Assembly: GCA_024138025.1 (NCBI GenBank)
Contig: JAMXBD010001583.1
Location: 186,001 to 250,000 of the forward strand
Length of the DNA stretch: 64,000 nucleotides
From: Combretum micranthum
Taxonomy: Eukaryota; Streptophyta; Magnoliopsida; Myrtales; Combretaceae
Direction of reading: 5' to 3'
Numbering within the stretch: the stretch's first letter is position 1; every line of letters starts with the position of its first letter. The notes beneath the pieces are model-generated. The model was given only the letters and a program-made list of their open reading frames with translations, had not been told where the DNA came from and did not search any database. A program made the position numbers and the translations under genes. Positions 59,904 to 64,000 of this stretch are shown piece by piece.

Positions 59904-62082
59904 AATTAACTTTCTAGTACAAATAAGTTTATTAGTATTAATTCAACCTTATACAAGACTAATCCTAGACACTAGTCTAAATCTGGGACTCACCAGCTCC
60001 TAAGCAGGTTTTGATTAAATAAAATAAAATAAGATAAACAATTAATATTCCATGTATTCATAAATTGGTTTAATATATTTATCAATATTTTTGCATGAAA
60101 TAGTATGTAATTTGGAAAAAGCCATAATTTTTTATAAATATATAAAGGTAATAACTCATATTATTTTTTATTTAAAAACAAATCTCACAAAAAAAATTAT
60201 AAAATTATATATTATAAGATCATATTTAATTACAAGTTACTTAGTATGATATTTTAAAATTTTTATGGATCTCAAATTATATAAAGTATTAAGCAACTCA
60301 TAAAAAAGTTACTTAATTCTGGTTTCCATACTATGTAATTCTAAGCAACCCATCAAAGTCAAGCAACTCATCGCTCTAATAAATTATAAATTATATCATT
60401 TCCAAAATTACTAAGTTACCCTACGTCAAAATATTTCTAAAAAAATTTTACCTATCATATGGGAACTTAAGAATTGGTTGCCCGTACGTTTTCTTTCTTT
60501 CTTTCCTTTTTTTTTCTTTTTTTCCTTTTATTTTCCTTTTTCCCCGAATCCTGTACCTTTCAGTTGCTAACAACTTTTTGCCATCATCCACCTTCTCCTT
60601 GCTTTAATAACACTTCTTTAGCCATTGTAATTATTAGACCGGATGATGGCTCCCATGAATGGCGAAGAAGATGAACCATAGGAAAATGTTGGATCCACCA
60701 CTACAACCTACCATAAGACCACCATTGTAGCCATCACTGGAGAACAGAACACCATCGACATTCACCACTTGAACAACACAAGTCATTACCTTTCACATAG
60801 CTTTCATCTGCGACTCGTATTGTGGGAAAGACAACTCGGGCCGCTGTTGTCGAGACTGAACCACGTGCACCCCATTCATGATCGAATGGTTCTTTTAGGT
60901 GAACTCTTTTTCTTATTTAGTTCATAATATTTATTGTTTTGAACTAAAAAAAAAAATAATAAATGACAATAAAAATAAGAGATTCGAAAAGTCTAAAAAA
61001 TTGATATGAACCGATAGTTTATTTAGTTTTAGTGTGCATGGGTTGAATGTTTCTATTATTTATTAGTGATTTAATGGTTTTCTCAAGTTATAATGCCATA
61101 CTTGTAAATTTTGAAAGTAAAAGTTGCTGATGAGCTTGTATTATAGGTTGAATGAGAAGTTTCTAGTGAGCTCGGAAGTGTTTAGACCAAACACGCAAAG
61201 TTTTGGGTGCGATTGAGCTTCTACCTAAGGTAGTAAAAGAAGATCCATGTTGCAATTTGAAACTAGCCAAGAAGTGTGTTGATAGTTGTCTTGGTGGTGG
61301 TGTTGCCTTGGGTTTACAGGATGATGGGTTTTTAGAGAGAGAAAGTTCAGAGAGAGAAGGTGTTGAGGTTAAAAACTGTCTTGGGAAGAAGATGATGTTG
61401 CTATTTTCTGTAGATTCTTAATAAGAATCTGTTACTTGAAAGTGTGAGCAAAACAAGCTAAGAAGAAGGCGAAGATGATGGTGGTTGTCTGTTTATTTAT
61501 TTATTATTTTTTTTTAATTTAGGGGTTAGGTTTATTTAGCAGAAGAAGAAGAAGTGAGGAGGAGAAGCAGAGAAGAAAATAAAAAATAAAAATAAAAATA
61601 ATTTTAAAAATTATGTGACTAGGATGGAAAAATAATTTTTTAATCAATCTCTCTTGTCATGTTAGCTTTTGGTAAGAAAAAGGGTCAAATTCCGATCAAA
61701 GGTATTTTATGTTATAGATTTTAAACTTTTATGTTATAGATTTTAAATGTTTAAGTAGTTTTATGTGGAAAAATTTTGTTTAGATATAATTATGTTATAA
61801 ACTAAAAAGTTCAAGTATCGTCAACAAAACTTACCCATTAATTATATAACAAAAAAATGAAATTCATATCTTGTGATTATCTAGAGTAAAAATATTTCTT
61901 TTCCAAACTCTAAATCTCTGTTATTTAAGGTTAGATAATTCGAAGAATGGTAAGTTTTTTCAAATGGCATGTTATTTTCTACAAGGAAAAGGAAAAAAAA
62001 AAATATAACTTTTTAAAAAATTACAAAAATACTATTAGAATCAAAATAATCCTAGTTTTAGACAAGTTGACATCATTTTTTG
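59904..62082. other. Intergenic DNA
   Basis: AT-rich with a T/C-only run (60488-60545), a moderately GC-rich part (60560-60890) and a GAAGAAGAAG run near 61540. The plus frame at 61203-61421 has no recognisable similarity. TTTTATGTTATAGATTTTAAA occurs twice in a row near 61707 and 61729. No gene supported. Confidence 0.4.
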
Positions 62083-62252
62083 AAAAGACAAGGTCGTTAG
62101 TGCTTAACCTTGTCTCTTCAAGAGACGAGGTCCCGATTTTACAGATTGACCTCGTCTTTTAAAGAGACGAGGTTAGGCACTAACAATCTCGTCTCTTAAA
62201 GAGAGGAGGTCCACTCAAAATAGAAACCTTGCCTCTTGAAGAGATGAGGTGG
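62083..62252. repeat. Palindromic array at the start of MULE2
   Basis: Four near-perfect palindromes of about 25 bp, each CTCGTCTCTT followed by AAGAGACGAG or a close variant, centred near 62119, 62160, 62199 and 62238 (period about 40 bp), with a further half-site near 62085. Located about 0.75 kb upstream of MULE2 coding. Could act as transposase sites or form cruciforms. Confidence 0.85.
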
Positions 62253-63001
62253 GCAGGGATTATATTCCCCGACCAACTTCTTATTCCTCATTTCGTGCGA
62301 TCAAATTTCCCCAAAAACCCCCAATTTCGAAACCCTAACCCTAGTTTCCTTCATTGCGACTTGGATTTAAACAAAATTATGGCATGATTTTGAATAAGAT
62401 TGATTACGAGTCGTTAGGGAAGTAATCGGATCATGAAGAAGTGAAGAAATTCATGCGGAGATTCTCCAAAATCGTATTGAATGTGATAGGTAAGTGTGTT
62501 TGAATTTTACTTAAATTTTCGCTATTACTGGTGTTGCGTTATTGCATATTTGATGTTGTGATCCTAAATTCGCTATTAGTGATGTTGCATTGTTATATGG
62601 GTTGAAAAAATGAACTTGCCGTAGGTTATTTATTTTTTTTTTTACGTTTTTTCCCTTTTTTTCCATGGAATAAAGCATTTTTTTTTGTTGGATTTTTTTG
62701 TCAAATGTTGATGCACTTTCTATGTTAGAGGAGAATGTGATCGGTATGCTAACCGTATGTGCTATTGATACTGCCTTAGATAATGTCTGATGTAAATATA
62801 ATTATGCTCTTTAGTTTTTGAATTTAGGAACCAAATTATGAAATCTTATATTATTATATATCCTACACATTGATCATATACTGTTATAAGACTGGGGTGG
62901 ATATGGTAGCATTAGCAAATATGCTTAAATATTAGAGGAGTGCAATAAATAAGTCATGGTACGAATTTCATACATTCACCCTATGTTTTATGAGATAACA
63001 G

Positions 63002-64000
63002 AGTATGTGAGGAAATAGATAAGGCCAAATTTGTACTGTACGCTCATGGCAGCAATGTAAAGGGGAATGATGGTTTTGGTTATGATAAGCAACCAGCTGT
63101 GATGGTCAGTGTTACTAGGAACTCAACATATGAGCAAATACTTGGCATAATTTATAATAGACTTAAGATAAATAAGTCTACACATCGAATTAAGATGTAT
63201 CATAGGATAGTTATTGGAGATAGGATGCTTCACAATGATACTATTTCAGTGACTAATGATGATGATGCACAGGAGATGTCGGTGTACACTGAAGGGTCAG
63301 TGCTAGTGTATGTGCAAATATTTGAGAATGAATTCCCACAAGCACCTGCAGGGGTAGTAGGTATTTATGGAAATATTGGTAGCCAAGGATTGATAAACTC
63401 AAACTCTACCCCAATTCAAACAATAGGTAACACACAGGTGTAAATGGGTAACTTCGAAATTACTGCATTGGATTGGACATGTGATCATGATACTGATATG
63501 ATGCAAGACTCCTCGGCAAGTGAATCCAGTGATGACTATGATGATGATGGAAATGATAATGTGGAAGCTTTTCATCATGAAGATGCTACAACCAAGGTAC
63601 AACATAATAGAAATTACTAGTACATTTTTTGTAGCTCCCACAGACGTTAATGCAATAGGGAGCTTAGGTCGGTAACTTTTTTCACTTCTAATGTTGGTAG
63701 TAGTTATACTGCATTTGATAATGAGTAGGAAATGAGTGTGGAAATTGGAGTTTCAGCGAGGAATTCAAGGTTAAAATGTGGCATATATCGAATCATTATA
63801 ATTTCAAGGGAGTGGACTCAGACCTAAGGTTATGGGCAGTTAAATGTACTAATATCCATAATAAAGGTTGCAAGTAGAGACTCAGAGGCAATTACAAGAA
63901 GTATGGTGGGTGGTTTCACATCGCTAAATATGAAGAACCCCACAACTACTTTGATGAAATCACTGGACATGACCACTCTTAGCTAGACTCCACTAGCATG
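63002..64000 (+). pseudogene. MULE2 transposase N-terminal region and MuDR-type DNA-binding domain
   Basis: From 63009: EEIDKAKFVLYAHGSNVKG, FGYDKQPAVMVSVTRNSTY, ILGIIYNRLKINKSTHRIK, an N-terminal segment typical of plant MULE transposases. A frame break near 63440 is followed by an acidic linker (about 63500-63560, SESSDDYDDDGND). The MuDR-type DNA-binding domain is at about 63770-63990: KVKMWHISNHYNFKGVDSD, LWAVKCTNIHNKGCK, YGGWFHIAKYEEPHNYF, GHDHS, LDSTSM. Two in-frame TAG codons replace the expected Trp (after GCK) and Gln (after DHS), so it is a true relic. The DDE core lies beyond the window. Confidence 0.75.

Larger units (their letters stand above)
62083..64000 (+). mobile_element. 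MULE2: second Mutator-like element, truncated by the window end
   Basis: Same plan as the left part of MULE1: palindromic array, untranslated exon (AAACCCTAACCCTAG near 62331), intron (donor GATAG|GTAAGTG at about 62489; acceptor ATAACAG ending at 63001), N-terminal MULE region and DNA-binding domain. The outer left end and inverted repeat are not identified, and the right side lies outside the window. Confidence 0.6.

Noticed and set aside
61203..61421. 72-codon ORF with Cys residues
   Set aside because: No recognisable family, no conserved start context, and it lies in repeat-poor AT-rich DNA; length is compatible with chance.

Overview
This window is nuclear DNA of a flowering plant, most likely a eudicot. 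It is AT-rich and has one conserved plant gene at its left end (GNOM, an ARF guanine-nucleotide exchange factor). The remaining ~57 kb is almost entirely transposable elements of plant type: a Tat/Ogre-class Ty3/gypsy retrotransposon, large solo LTRs, two Mutator-like elements (MULEs), a small non-autonomous LTR element, hAT-like and Mutator-like MITEs, and a SINE-like remnant. I could not determine the species.

Layout. 1-4815: GNOM-like gene, plus strand, 5' end outside the window. 4816-6996: 3' UTR and intergenic DNA. 6997-28060: a 4.16-kb solo LTR (S1) split at 10028/26936 by a gypsy complex, which comprises a full-length 15.3-kb Tat/Ogre element (10029-25296), a partial third LTR and an inverted LTR/PBS fragment. 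28061-36560: a further LTR-like stretch (about 28.7-31.4 kb), a hAT-like element and two short Mutator-type MITEs. 36561-56267: one large MULE (MULE1) with inverted ends and palindromic subterminal arrays, coding for a MuDR-type transposase followed by a plant-mobile-domain (PMD) protein. It is interrupted by a 5.35-kb solo LTR (S2), a 2.85-kb minus-strand LTR element carrying its own MITE, and a 4.2-kb solo LTR (S3). 56268-62080: intergenic DNA with a SINE-like remnant, a tandem duplication and a hAT-like MITE. 62083-64000: the start of a second MULE (MULE2), cut by the window end.

Quality of the sequence. GNOM is broken about twenty times, and every break I traced is a single missing base, usually in a homopolymer, with protein conservation resuming immediately in the new frame. 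I found no stop created by substitution. The Tat polyprotein shows the same pattern, and its two LTRs differ more by homopolymer length than by base changes. The likeliest reading is a draft long-read assembly with uncorrected deletions, so GNOM and the Tat element may be intact in the organism. The MULEs instead carry stops of base-change type and are true relics.

How the parts relate. Clean target-site duplications order the insertions. MULE1 is the oldest layer; S2, the small LTR element and S3 landed in it, two of them in coding exons, and a MITE landed inside the small LTR element. On the left, S1 is older than the Tat complex inside it. S1, S2 and S3 share a right-hand layout and the terminal sequence CGTGACA, so they look like distant members of one LTR family. 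Both MULEs carry a palindromic repeat array in the same place but of unrelated sequence, which is the most system-like signal in the window.
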